A program made the position numbers and the translations under genes. The notes under the pieces are model-generated. The model saw only the letters and a program-made list of their open reading frames with translations. It did no database searches and was not told where the DNA came from. A DNA stretch of 64,000 nucleotides, from the NCBI RefSeq assembly GCF_013201545.1, contig NZ_CP053746.1, forward strand, positions 1,639,001-1,703,000. Reading direction: 5' to 3'. This document shows positions 27,263 to 35,987 of the stretch, piece by piece. Source of the DNA: Pseudomonas graminis (GTDB lineage Bacteria; Pseudomonadota; Gammaproteobacteria; Pseudomonadales; Pseudomonadaceae). How positions within the stretch are numbered: position 1 is the first letter of the stretch; each line of letters starts with the position of its first letter.

Positions 27263-28621
27263 ATGACTCAGTATGAAACCGAAGGTGTGCGTGAATCGCT
27301 GGACGTCATTTCGGTCGGCTTCGGCCCGGCCGGTATCGCACTGGCTTGTGCGCTGGAAGATGACGCGGAAGACAACGGCAGAAAGCCTTTCCAGCGCGTG
27401 CGGTTCTTCGAAAAAGGGCGTGATTCAACCTGGCATGGCGCGTTTCTGCTGGCCGGTACAGACATCAACCACCATGTGTTTCGAGACCTGGTGACGCCGC
27501 GCAATCCGCGCAGTCGATTTTCCTTCGCCATGTACCTGAAGGAGATGGGGCGGCTGTACAAATTCGGATTGCTCGGACGTCCGGCCAGCCGGGTCGAATG
27601 GTCCGACTACATCGCATGGGTCGCTGCGCAACTCCAGGACTACGTTGCCTACGACGAAGGCGTGCTCGATGTATTACCGGTGGCGGAAAAGGGCATCCTG
27701 AAGGGCGTGGATGTCGTAACGGCCAAGGGCACTTATCGCACCAAGCGGCTGGTGCTTTCCCACGGCAGCCTGCCCCGGATACCGAACGCATTCAGCCCGC
27801 ATCTCGGCGGTCGTGTCTTCCACACGTCCCAGTACCTGAAAAACATCCACCTCGGCGGCGGTCCGATCGCCCAACGCTGGCTGGTGCTGGGCTCGGGTCA
27901 GAGCGCGGGCGAAGCGGTGACGCACTTGCTCGGTGCCGCGCCCACCACGCAGGTGCATTCGGTGCACCGCGGTGTGGGTTTCAAGGTGGGACAGCTGGGA
28001 CAGTTCCCCAACATGGCGTTCCTGCCGGAGCACGTCGACTATTTCCACGACCTGGAGCCGGGCCGCCGCAACCGGGTGTTTGAAGAAATCCGGTCGACCA
28101 ATTACGCAGGCATCGACGTCGACGAGAGTCAGTCGCTTTACTCCTTCATGTACGAAGGCGAGGTCACCGGCCACCGACGTCTGAACTTGCATGCGTGGTC
28201 CGAAGTGACGTCGGTGGAAAAGGTGGGCGATGCCTATTCGGTGGTGCTGCGTGACAGCAATACCGGCGTTGAAACCGTGCTGTACGTCGACGGGATTGTC
28301 CTGGGCACCGGCTACGAACAGCTCGCAGTGCCGCCGCTGCTGACCCTGCTGCAACCCTGGCTGGTGCGCGACGAGGACGGCACGCTTGCGGTCGACCGGC
28401 ATTACCGCGTTGCCCTGCAGCACAGCGAGGGCGTGCAGATTTTGGCCAACGGCACGTCGGAAAAGACCCACGGAATCAGCGACGCTCAGTCGTTTTCCAT
28501 GGTCGCCCTCCGTGCGCAGCACCTGACCGATGCGTTGCTGGCGACCCAGCCCCGGCAGCGCGCGCCGGTGGTGACCATGCCGAGCTACACCCGGCCTGCA
28601 CGCGTCGAGGCACGGCCATGA
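27263..28621 (+). CDS. Flavin-dependent amino-acid N-hydroxylase (lysine/ornithine N-monooxygenase family)
   Basis: 452 residues from the ATG at 27263, seven bases after AGGAAG; upstream in-frame starts are poorly placed. FAD motif GFGPAG (19-24), NADPH motif GSGQSAGE (210-217) and the late GTGY motif mark the class B N-hydroxylating monooxygenases. These enzymes convert the side-chain amine of lysine or ornithine to a hydroxylamine. In hydrazine pathways (Spb38, Tri26) the hydroxylamine is the electrophilic nitrogen used by the cupin/MetRS-like enzyme. Lysine is the likely substrate by analogy; diaminopropionate, made by the next two genes, is another possibility. Confidence 0.88.
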   Translation: MTQYETEGVRESLDVISVGFGPAGIALACALEDDAEDNGRKPFQRVRFFEKGRDSTWHGAFLLAGTDINHHVFRDLVTPRNPRSRFSFAMYLKEMGRLYKFGLLGRPASRVEWSDYIAWVAAQLQDYVAYDEGVLDVLPVAEKGILKGVDVVTAKGTYRTKRLVLSHGSLPRIPNAFSPHLGGRVFHTSQYLKNIHLGGGPIAQRWLVLGSGQSAGEAVTHLLGAAPTTQVHSVHRGVGFKVGQLGQFPNMAFLPEHVDYFHDLEPGRRNRVFEEIRSTNYAGIDVDESQSLYSFMYEGEVTGHRRLNLHAWSEVTSVEKVGDAYSVVLRDSNTGVETVLYVDGIVLGTGYEQLAVPPLLTLLQPWLVRDEDGTLAVDRHYRVALQHSEGVQILANGTSEKTHGISDAQSFSMVALRAQHLTDALLATQPRQRAPVVTMPSYTRPARVEARP

Positions 28622-29637
28622 ACTTCATTTCCCACATCGTCGGCGATTCGAACTTCGTCAGGGTAAAAGGCTTGGGTTTTGAAAACCTGCACCTGAAGCT
28701 TGAGTCCTGCAACCCTGCGGGCTCGATCAAGATGAAGACGGCCATTGGCTTGATCGATTCCTACGCGGAGCGCCGACTTATCCACAAGGACACCGTGCTG
28801 ATCGAGTCCTCGTCCGGGAACCTCGGCGTGGCGTTGGCGATGATCTGCGCCGAGCGCGGTTACAAGTTCTGCTGCGTCGTCGACCCCAACACCAACCTGC
28901 ACAACATCAAGATGATGGAAGCCTTTGGCGCGCAGATCGTCATCGTCACCGAGCGCGATGACAACGATGGCTATCTGGGCACCCGCATTCGTTACATCCG
29001 CGATGCCGTGGCCCGCGATCCCCGTCATCTGTGGCTCAACCAGTACAGCAACCCGGCCAACGCCAAGACCCACGAACACACCACGGCGCGCTCGATTCAT
29101 ATCGCGTTTCCGGCGCTGGACTACCTGGTCGTCGGCGCCGGCACCACCGGTACCTTGATGGGCTGTGTGCAGTATTTCCGCAAGCATTCGCCGCGCACCG
29201 AGATCATCGCGGTGGACAGTGCGGGTTCGGTGACTTTCGGTCAGGCACCCGGCCCGCGCTTCATTCCGGGACTTGGCTCCAGCCAGATGCCGCCGATATT
29301 CCGCGCCCATCAGTTGCACAAGCAGCAAGTGGTGGATGAGCGCGCCACCGTGGCCATGTGTCGCTGGCTGGCGAAATCCAATGGCGTCCTGGCCGGCGGC
29401 TCCACCGGGACCGTGGTGGCCGGGTTGGCCTCGCCCTCGCTGGGGATTCCCAAAGACGCCGTTGTCGTGGCGATTTCCCCGGACGCCGGCGAGCGTTACC
29501 TGGAAACCATCTACAACGATGAGTGGGTCATGCAGAAGTTCGGCCGCGCCGAGCTGACTGCGCTCAGCTCGCAACCGATCACCCGGTATCTGAAGCAGTA
29601 CGTCCACACGTTCGAGGGAGAAGCGCTGAATGTCTGA
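28618..29637 (+). CDS. SbnA-like PLP enzyme (N-(2-amino-2-carboxyethyl)-glutamate synthase)
   Basis: 339 residues of the cysteine-synthase fold. The Schiff-base lysine is K38 in NPAGSIKMK, the SSGNLG loop (65-70) binds the substrate carboxylate, and GAGTTGT binds the PLP phosphate. Its start overlaps the hydroxylase stop (ATGA). SbnA joins O-phosphoserine and glutamate; paired with SbnB it gives L-2,3-diaminopropionate (Dap). The direct adjacency to an SbnB-like gene supports that reaction over cysteine synthesis. A beta-substitution using a hydrazine nucleophile is an alternative worth keeping in mind. Confidence 0.88.
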   Translation: MNFISHIVGDSNFVRVKGLGFENLHLKLESCNPAGSIKMKTAIGLIDSYAERRLIHKDTVLIESSSGNLGVALAMICAERGYKFCCVVDPNTNLHNIKMMEAFGAQIVIVTERDDNDGYLGTRIRYIRDAVARDPRHLWLNQYSNPANAKTHEHTTARSIHIAFPALDYLVVGAGTTGTLMGCVQYFRKHSPRTEIIAVDSAGSVTFGQAPGPRFIPGLGSSQMPPIFRAHQLHKQQVVDERATVAMCRWLAKSNGVLAGGSTGTVVAGLASPSLGIPKDAVVVAISPDAGERYLETIYNDEWVMQKFGRAELTALSSQPITRYLKQYVHTFEGEALNV

Positions 29638-30637
29638 CTTTCACGTGATCCCCGGCGCAGTCATCAAAGACATCCTCGACAGCCACGCCCACGACATGGT
29701 GCGGCGCATCGAGCAGGTGTATCTGCAGCACCACGACGGCCAGACGCTCAACCCGGACAGCTACTTTCTGCGTTTCCCTAAACAGCCTGCCAACCGGATC
29801 ATCGCGCTGCCGGCGGCGCTGGAGGGAGAGGATGCCGTGGCCGGGATCAAGTGGATCTCGAGCTTTCCCGGCAATGTCGCTCAGCAGAAGCCCAGGGCGT
29901 CAGCCGTGGTGATCCTCAACGACCGCGAGACTGGCTATCCCTTCGCCTGCCTAGAAGGTGCGCAGATCAGCGCGGTGCGAACGGCTGCTTCGGCGGCGTC
30001 GGGCGCCTACTGGCTCAACGGTCAGTCACGTAAGGCTGCATGCGTAGGATTTATCGGGGCTGGGGTGATTGCCCGCACCATCGCGCGAATGCTCAGCGTT
30101 GAAGGATGGGATATCGGCCACGCCGTTGTGCACGACTTTGACATGGCGTCTGCAGACGCTTTGACAGGCTTTATCGAAGATGTCGACTTATGCACAGCCC
30201 GGACTGGCTCGCTGGAACAGGCGTTGGCAGCCGATCTGGTGATCTTCGCCACCACGGCCGGCGAGCCTTACGTCAAACCGCCTTTGGCATTTCGCGCCGG
30301 GCAGGTTGTGTTGAACATTTCGTTGCGGGACATCGCGCCCCAGTTGCTACTGGAGGCGAACAACCTCTGCGACGACATCGAGCACTGCATGAAGGCCAAC
30401 ACATCGCCGCATCTGGCCGAGCAATTGACCGGCAGCCGCGCTTTCGTGAACGGCACGCTGGCCGGCCTCATCCGTGGCGAGGTCGAGCTTGATCCTGCGA
30501 AGCCCTCGATCTTCTCGCCTTTCGGCCTGGGCGTGTTGGACCTGGCCTTGAGCAAATTCATCGTCGACACCGCACTGGCAGAATCCCGTGGCATCGCCAT
30601 TGAGTCGTTCTTCGGAGAAACCCTGAGATGGAACTGA
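29630..30637 (+). CDS. SbnB-like dehydrogenase of the ornithine cyclodeaminase family
   Basis: 335 residues overlapping the SbnA-like gene by 8 bp. The NAD-binding motif GFIGAG lies at 140-145, and the N-terminal domain has the KWISSFPGN and VVILNDRETGYPFACLEG pattern typical of the SbnB branch of the OCD/mu-crystallin family. SbnB oxidatively hydrolyses N-(2-amino-2-carboxyethyl)-glutamate to Dap and 2-oxoglutarate. The pair therefore predicts Dap supply for the product of this operon, as in staphyloferrin B and viomycin-type pathways. Confidence 0.87.
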   Translation: MSDFHVIPGAVIKDILDSHAHDMVRRIEQVYLQHHDGQTLNPDSYFLRFPKQPANRIIALPAALEGEDAVAGIKWISSFPGNVAQQKPRASAVVILNDRETGYPFACLEGAQISAVRTAASAASGAYWLNGQSRKAACVGFIGAGVIARTIARMLSVEGWDIGHAVVHDFDMASADALTGFIEDVDLCTARTGSLEQALAADLVIFATTAGEPYVKPPLAFRAGQVVLNISLRDIAPQLLLEANNLCDDIEHCMKANTSPHLAEQLTGSRAFVNGTLAGLIRGEVELDPAKPSIFSPFGLGVLDLALSKFIVDTALAESRGIAIESFFGETLRWN

Positions 30638-32430
30638 GCGCAGCGCTGGCCGGCGAAAAGTTATCCCCAGGCTCTGATAAACCCGCCATCAGACTCGGTA
30701 TCGTCGGTTGCGGCTCACGCGGGCTGACGGTGCTTGAGCGCATCTGTGCGCTGGCGGTCAATACGCCCCGGCAGATCGAGGTAAACGTATTCGACCCCCA
30801 GACCCCGGGGCCAGGCTTGCACGCCGTCGACCAGCCTGAATACCTGATGCTCAACACCGTTGCCTCGCAGATTTCGATGTTTCCAGACACGGCCGCCCTC
30901 GACGGGCACACAGGACGCCAAGGACCCAACTTTTACGAATGGTGCCTGCGTTTTAAATCGACTGAACGCAGCGTACGACCCAACGAATTCCTGCCGCGCC
31001 GCTGGCTGGGGGAGTATCTGGCGTGGACTTACGAGGAAGTCGTTCGCAGTCTGCCGGGGAACGTGCGCGTCGTTCATCATCCGCACGCTGTGGATAACAT
31101 TGAGCACACCGACATGGGCCAGTTTGTTCTTTCCACAGCCGAGGTCGAGTGTTCGGTGGATTGGCTGGCAATCACAGTGGGTCATGCGCGGCGGTTGCAG
31201 GATGATGATAAGGAACTGCCCGGAGCGTTCACAAAGGAAGCACACCTTGATTCGCGCGATTTCAAGTTATCCACAGAAGCGGTTGGCATCGAAGGATTAG
31301 GCCTGACCGCCATGGACGTCGTTGCCGATCTGACGGTTGGTCGCGGAGGCCAATTCACCAAATGGGCGGAAGGCTTACGCTATAAGCCCAGTGGGCGAGA
31401 GCCGCGTATCTATATGTTCTCGCGCAGTGGTCTGCCGTATCGCACACGGCCGGACATCGTGCCTCATCGGACCTCGAATGCGGCACTGATTTTTACGTTG
31501 TCGGCTATCGCTAATCTGCGAACGGAAAACCCTGCCGGATTGGATTTCGAGCAGCAGGTCCTGCCGTTGATTAAGGCTGAAATGCTCGCGGAATACTTCG
31601 GGATGATCGCCTCCCAAAAAGGCGAATCGGCAGTGAGGATCAAAGCGGAAGTTGCGCGCGCGTATTACTCAGGCCGGCTTGAAACCATGTCGTCAGAAAT
31701 GACAGCACGTTTCAACTCGCCGCCACTGGACGAGACTGTGTATAACCCGCGCATGTCTATCATGGAATCTGCTGACTACGCCCAGGCCATGCGCGCATTC
31801 ATCGAACGCGACATCGGGCAGAGCCTTTTGGGACTTGATGCAAGCCCGATTAAAGCCGCGGTTGAGGTGTGGAGAAGTTGTCGTGAGCAGCTCCGCCGCG
31901 TTGTGGATAACCGAGGGCTAACAGCTGATTCGAGCCGTATCTTTTTCGGAGAATATGCGCCGCACGTCAATCAAATGGTGGCCGGGCCGCAAAAGGAACG
32001 TCACCAGGAGCTGCTGGCTTTGGCCGACGCAGGAATTGTCCATTGGGTGCGCCATGCTCAAGTTATCCACAGTGCCGAGGGAGCGGGGCCGGAAGTGGTA
32101 CTCGCGGGCAATCTGGCGATGCCCTTAAATAGAATTATTAAGGCTCACGTCAGCACTGCCTGTGACATATCGTCGCTGCCAAAGATCATTCGCTCGCTAC
32201 AGAGCAACGGAATTATCCACAGTCTGGCCGAGAACGGTGAGGGCGTGCTTGTAGACGGTGAAGGCAAAGCACAACCGAATCTGTGGATAACCGGCCCACT
32301 GGTGGAAGGGTCGACCTACTACAACCACTATGTCCCATCCTCGGGCAGTTATTCCCGTGCCTTCGTCGATGCCGACCGAATTGCTCGTGAGATGTTGGGG
32401 TTGAATGTGGACGTCAGGGCAATAGTTTGA
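30628..32430 (+). CDS. FAD/NAD(P)-binding protein of unknown reaction, last gene of the operon
   Basis: 600 residues overlapping the previous gene by 10 bp. The N-terminal dinucleotide-binding motif is GIVGCGSRG (24-32), in the style of the FAD-NAD(P)-binding family PF13454 (recognised from memory). MLNTVASQISMFP and a NEFLPRRWLGEYL stretch also fit that family. The C-terminal half is unlike the classical hydroxylases and I cannot assign a reaction. Being translationally coupled to the Dap genes, it probably oxidises Dap or a later intermediate. Six perfect TTATCCACA words (either strand) lie in its second half and middle, unrelated to any repeated peptide. Confidence 0.8.
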   Translation: MELSAALAGEKLSPGSDKPAIRLGIVGCGSRGLTVLERICALAVNTPRQIEVNVFDPQTPGPGLHAVDQPEYLMLNTVASQISMFPDTAALDGHTGRQGPNFYEWCLRFKSTERSVRPNEFLPRRWLGEYLAWTYEEVVRSLPGNVRVVHHPHAVDNIEHTDMGQFVLSTAEVECSVDWLAITVGHARRLQDDDKELPGAFTKEAHLDSRDFKLSTEAVGIEGLGLTAMDVVADLTVGRGGQFTKWAEGLRYKPSGREPRIYMFSRSGLPYRTRPDIVPHRTSNAALIFTLSAIANLRTENPAGLDFEQQVLPLIKAEMLAEYFGMIASQKGESAVRIKAEVARAYYSGRLETMSSEMTARFNSPPLDETVYNPRMSIMESADYAQAMRAFIERDIGQSLLGLDASPIKAAVEVWRSCREQLRRVVDNRGLTADSSRIFFGEYAPHVNQMVAGPQKERHQELLALADAGIVHWVRHAQVIHSAEGAGPEVVLAGNLAMPLNRIIKAHVSTACDISSLPKIIRSLQSNGIIHSLAENGEGVLVDGEGKAQPNLWITGPLVEGSTYYNHYVPSSGSYSRAFVDADRIAREMLGLNVDVRAIV

Positions 32431-33226
32431 GTGCCCTGCCAGTAGAGCTGGCTCCAGCTGGGTAGTCACTGCGCCCCTGTGTCCCCGGCAAGTACTTGCG
32501 TCGAATGCGCTCCAGCTCACCCGTCTTGTTCAGGCTGTCGATCGCGCTGTTGATCCGCGGCAACCACGAGGCGTATTGCGGCTGAAGCTTGAACACCAGC
32601 GGCGCTTCGCTGAGTCGTGCGCCCTGGACGAACTGGCCGGGATCGAGATCATTGCTTGAAATCAGCTCATCAAAGATGTCGTCGACCATGGCGATGGCGT
32701 CGACGCGCTTGCTCTGGAGCAGCTTGATCAGCGCCTCGTCTTTGGAGGTTTCCAGACGGGTCAGGCGTCGCTTCTCGATGGCCGGGTCCAAGGCCCGGTA
32801 GTTGTAGCCCCGAACCATGCCGATCATGAGGTGCTCAAGTTGGGCGATGGTCTGGCAGCGCGCAGGGTGATCGGCCAGAAAATAGAGGTGCTCTTTGACC
32901 GTGGAGTAGGGTTTGGAGAACACGTATCGGCGTTGCTCCTCGGGGCTGTTCCAGATCAGTGAGTCGGCGTAGTTGATATCAATCTCGCCCTTGCGCAGCA
33001 TCGACTGCAGGCGGTTGACCGGGTAGGTGACGAAGGTAACGTCCAGGCTGGCCAGCTTCATTACACGTCGCGCGATGTCGATGGAGATCCCTGCGAGATG
33101 ACCGTCCTTGTCTTCGTAGGCATAGGGCTTCCACTGGGCTCCGCCCGCGACATACGGCTCAGCCACGGCTGGCAGCATGAGCAGCCCGAGCACATAACCA
33201 ACGATGAATCTTCCTCGAAGCCCCAT
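32414..33226 (-). CDS. Periplasmic solute-binding protein (family 3, amino-acid type)
   Basis: 270 residues with a signal peptide (VLGLLMLPAVAEP). The SBP_bac_3 fold is visible: GGAQWKPYAYEDKDGHLAGISIDIARRV near the start, DINYADSLIW in the middle and a C-terminal NKTGELERIRRKYL helix. It converges on and overlaps the flavoprotein gene by 17 bp. No permease or ATPase is adjacent, so it is an orphan binding protein of the type common in Pseudomonas. Link to the biosynthetic operon is not shown. Confidence 0.85.
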   Translation of the reverse strand: MGLRGRFIVGYVLGLLMLPAVAEPYVAGGAQWKPYAYEDKDGHLAGISIDIARRVMKLASLDVTFVTYPVNRLQSMLRKGEIDINYADSLIWNSPEEQRRYVFSKPYSTVKEHLYFLADHPARCQTIAQLEHLMIGMVRGYNYRALDPAIEKRRLTRLETSKDEALIKLLQSKRVDAIAMVDDIFDELISSNDLDPGQFVQGARLSEAPLVFKLQPQYASWLPRINSAIDSLNKTGELERIRRKYLPGTQGRSDYPAGASSTGRALKLLP

Positions 33227-33322
33227 ACGTTCCCCCGGCAGCGTGTCTGCCCCTGATCGTAAGGTAGCAGCAAGACATGTCCAGTAAATGTCGTATTGCC
33301 ACTATTCGTCGCTGCAGCACAT

Positions 33323-33355
33323 AAAAAAACCCGCGCTGACAGGGTCAGGCGGGTT
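33323..33355 (-). terminator. Rho-independent terminator of the glycosidase gene
   Basis: On the minus strand a GC-rich stem (AACCCGC..CTGAC with its complement, one bulge) is followed by a run of seven T, about 30 bp after the glycosidase stop. Confidence 0.8.
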
Positions 33356-33385
33356 GGCACAGGTGCGGTCGTCAGGCGTCGCGGC

Positions 33386-34669
33386 TCAGACGTCAGGGCT
33401 CAGGCGAATGATTTTCGGAAACTCCGTCAGCGTCAGCCGGGCCGAGCAGCGCTGGGCATCGCACACCCACTGCTGCGGGGAGTCGGTCATGCCTTTGTCT
33501 GGCGTTTGCGTATCGAGGATGCGCATCGGTCTGTTTTTCATGGCTGGAGCGCTGATGGTGACTTCGTGCTCGCGACCGCTGACCCAGGCCACCAGAATCC
33601 GCTCGCGGCCATTGCTGAATACCAGTTGGAAGACGCCGTCGGACTGCAGGCTGTTAGCCGGCTCGTAGGTGAAATCAGGCAGGTAAGGGCTGATGGCCTT
33701 GAGCACCGCATAAGCCGGTTTCGCACGGAGGTTGATATCGAGCAGGCCGAAGTTGTGCTCCTGCTCGGTACGGTTGGTGCCATCGTTGATCAGGTCATAC
33801 CACCACATGCCTTTGACGTTCGGCAGCGTGCGGATGAGGAAGTAAGCGCGGGCCAGGTATGCAGACTGGCGCTCGGGGCTGACGCCGCAATTGCCATTGT
33901 GGCTCGGCCAGCTCATCTCGGTCAGATACAGCGGGACCGGCCTGCCGACCTTGGCGGTGATTCGACGGTCCAGATCCCGCATCCAGCCGACCCAGCTTTC
34001 CGGCGTGTTGCGGTAGCTGCCTTCGCAGTGCACATAGGGATGCAGCGAGAGGCCATCGGCGTACTTCATCACCCCTGCGGCCAGGATGCGATCGACGAAG
34101 CCACTCTTGATACCCAGGTTCGTTACGGCGCCGGCGAGTATGAGCGCCTGGGGATTGTTTTTGCGGATGATGGGTGCCGCGTCACGGACCAGCGCGACGT
34201 AGTCATTGCTCAGGCGCGCATCAGCCGGGCCGTCCAGGTCCCACTCGTTCCAGACCTCATAAAACTTGACCGGATTGCCCAACTGGCGAGTGAGGTAATC
34301 CACATAGTTCAGGTAAGGGATCTTGACCTCAGGCTTGCGCGGCTTTGCGCCGCCCTGATATGAGCTGCCGTATCCCAGAATCACCATCGGCGTGAGATTC
34401 AGTCCCTTGGCAGAGCTCAGCCATGCGCGCCACGGCGCAATGATCTGCATCTGGCCCCGCACCGGTTCGGCCGTAGACCAAAAGGCGTCATCGCGTATCG
34501 ACTTGACGCCCGCCTCGCTCGCCATCTGGAGGCTGCGCAGCGGTTGCCCGGTGTTATTCATCGAATGGGTGGCAACGCCGACGATAAACGGCTCGGCCAG
34601 CGCGACGTTAGCGGCGAACAGGGCCGCAATGATTGCCAGAGCACTCAGGCCGATGCTGCGGATGCTCAT
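33386..34669 (-). CDS. Exported glycoside hydrolase of clan A (PslG/GH39-like)
   Basis: 427 residues with an N-terminal signal peptide (ALAIIAALFAANVALA). A TIM barrel carries the clan-A catalytic pair: acid/base E142 in VWNEWD and nucleophile E251 in LTEMSW. LSLHPYVHC and MWWYDLINDG lie on the barrel strands. A small beta domain follows from about residue 350. The pattern resembles glycosidases of exopolysaccharide loci such as PslG, which trim polymer in the periplasm. Its neighbour downstream in the reverse direction of transcription is a Wzy-like protein, so a role in polysaccharide processing is likely. Substrate unknown. Confidence 0.82.
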   Translation of the reverse strand: MSIRSIGLSALAIIAALFAANVALAEPFIVGVATHSMNNTGQPLRSLQMASEAGVKSIRDDAFWSTAEPVRGQMQIIAPWRAWLSSAKGLNLTPMVILGYGSSYQGGAKPRKPEVKIPYLNYVDYLTRQLGNPVKFYEVWNEWDLDGPADARLSNDYVALVRDAAPIIRKNNPQALILAGAVTNLGIKSGFVDRILAAGVMKYADGLSLHPYVHCEGSYRNTPESWVGWMRDLDRRITAKVGRPVPLYLTEMSWPSHNGNCGVSPERQSAYLARAYFLIRTLPNVKGMWWYDLINDGTNRTEQEHNFGLLDINLRAKPAYAVLKAISPYLPDFTYEPANSLQSDGVFQLVFSNGRERILVAWVSGREHEVTISAPAMKNRPMRILDTQTPDKGMTDSPQQWVCDAQRCSARLTLTEFPKIIRLSPDV

Positions 34670-34682
34670 AGGGTTGCCTCGA

Positions 34683-35987
34683 TCAACTCAGACCCGGCAG
34701 GCCGTTCCATGTGGGTACCTCATGGGGCTTTGGGGCCGGCAGCCTGCCCCGCGATTTCATGGCCAGCGCATGCCCGATCGCCATGCCCAGGAACATGTTG
34801 GCGAGGGTCACTTCCAGCGTATCGGTCGTCCAGCTGACAATGCAGATGCAGAAACCTGTCACCAGCAACGCCTGGCCGTAGCGGCTGGCACTGTCGGCAA
34901 GGATGAAAAACAACGGGATGTGCAGGGCGTAGAGAAACAGCCCGGCCAGACCAAACGTCGCCCACAGGTAAACTACGGTGCTGTCGGACACCATGAAGAT
35001 GTCAGCGCCGGGAACCGGGAAGGCGGCCACGGCGCTGCCAACCAGGCCGAAGCCCACACCGGTGAACGTTCGATCATCGTCCATCAGCGTCCGAATGACG
35101 TTGGGCCAGGTGTTGATGAGTCGGTCGTAGATGGACGCCAGCGAACTGGTGGCCGAGATCTTGTTGGGATCGAAGTCGGTCATCATCGCCACGAAGGGCA
35201 GCGACATACCGAGTACGACCGCGACAAGGATGGTCGCCCGGGCCGTCCAGCGAAACCGCATCATCATCAGCAGACCGGTTCCGCCGATGAACGCCAGTGC
35301 TGGCGCTTTACTTGTGGTCAATATCACCCCGGCGAAGCCGATCACGCAGACCGTCAAACCCAGCAATTTCGAGCGCAGGGTCGCCATCAGGTAAAGGCTG
35401 AGAACCGAGATGATAATGGCCAGTGAGCTGGAAATCCGCGCAAAACCCGCCGGGCGGTCCATGTCTTCGGAGGTCCATGCCGTGTTGGCGCTCAGCTCGG
35501 TACCGCCGACGGTGTAGCTGTAGCCCTTCCACGGCAGACTGACATACCGGTCGAGGGCAATACCGCCCAGCGAGGCCAGCAGGCAAAAGGCAATCGCCCA
35601 CATGAAGAGGCGCTTGTGGCGAATGATCTGGTCGCCGCAGGCGATCCCGAAAAGCAGCGGGCTTATCCCGTACAACGCGAATGCGAAATTCCCGGCCTGG
35701 GCGCCATTCAGCGCTGCCCATCCTGCCGACAGCAACAGCACCAGCAGGCTCAGCCAGACGCCCGGCCCGGCCTTGAAACTGCGCAGTTCAAGTGCGAAGA
35801 ACAGCAGACACGCGATCTTAGGTGCGTAGAGCAATACGGAAATCCCTGCCTGATCCAGATAGAAACGCAGGGCCCCGTTGAAGGTCTCCACCAGCATCAG
35901 GCTGATCGCAACCAGCGCGATTGCCGTGGATTTATTGAATGAAAGCAATGAAGGTTTTTCAACGTAAACGGGGGAAGTCGACATCAT
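34683..35987 (-). CDS. O-antigen ligase/polymerase-like membrane protein (Wzy/WaaL type)
   Basis: 434 residues from the ATG at 35987, six bases after a GAGGGG ribosome binding site. About 10-12 hydrophobic segments and a large periplasmic loop (roughly 290-350, with NTWPNVIRTLMDDDRTFTGVG) fit the Wzy_C family. It is transcribed before the glycosidase with 13 bp between the genes, so they form an operon. No glycosyltransferases flank the pair, so it acts on a polymer made elsewhere, or is a remnant of a larger locus. Confidence 0.8.
   Translation of the reverse strand: MMSTSPVYVEKPSLLSFNKSTAIALVAISLMLVETFNGALRFYLDQAGISVLLYAPKIACLLFFALELRSFKAGPGVWLSLLVLLLSAGWAALNGAQAGNFAFALYGISPLLFGIACGDQIIRHKRLFMWAIAFCLLASLGGIALDRYVSLPWKGYSYTVGGTELSANTAWTSEDMDRPAGFARISSSLAIIISVLSLYLMATLRSKLLGLTVCVIGFAGVILTTSKAPALAFIGGTGLLMMMRFRWTARATILVAVVLGMSLPFVAMMTDFDPNKISATSSLASIYDRLINTWPNVIRTLMDDDRTFTGVGFGLVGSAVAAFPVPGADIFMVSDSTVVYLWATFGLAGLFLYALHIPLFFILADSASRYGQALLVTGFCICIVSWTTDTLEVTLANMFLGMAIGHALAMKSRGRLPAPKPHEVPTWNGLPGLS

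Larger units (their letters stand above)
26726..32290. repeat. Cluster of DnaA-box-like words TTATCCACA inside the biosynthetic operon
   Basis: Perfect TTATCCACA or its complement occurs at 26726, 26812, 28778, 31089, 31267, 31902, 32063, 32213 and 32282. TTATGCACA occurs at 26506 and 30188. The words fall in different reading frames (they encode LST, IHS, VDN and WIT), so they are not a protein repeat. In the rest of the window I found only two perfect copies (1045 and 56295). Confidence 0.75.

Noticed and set aside
28618..29637. Housekeeping cysteine synthase
   Set aside because: The overlap with an SbnB-like gene and lack of the usual KDR after the PLP lysine (KMK here) favour the SbnA branch.
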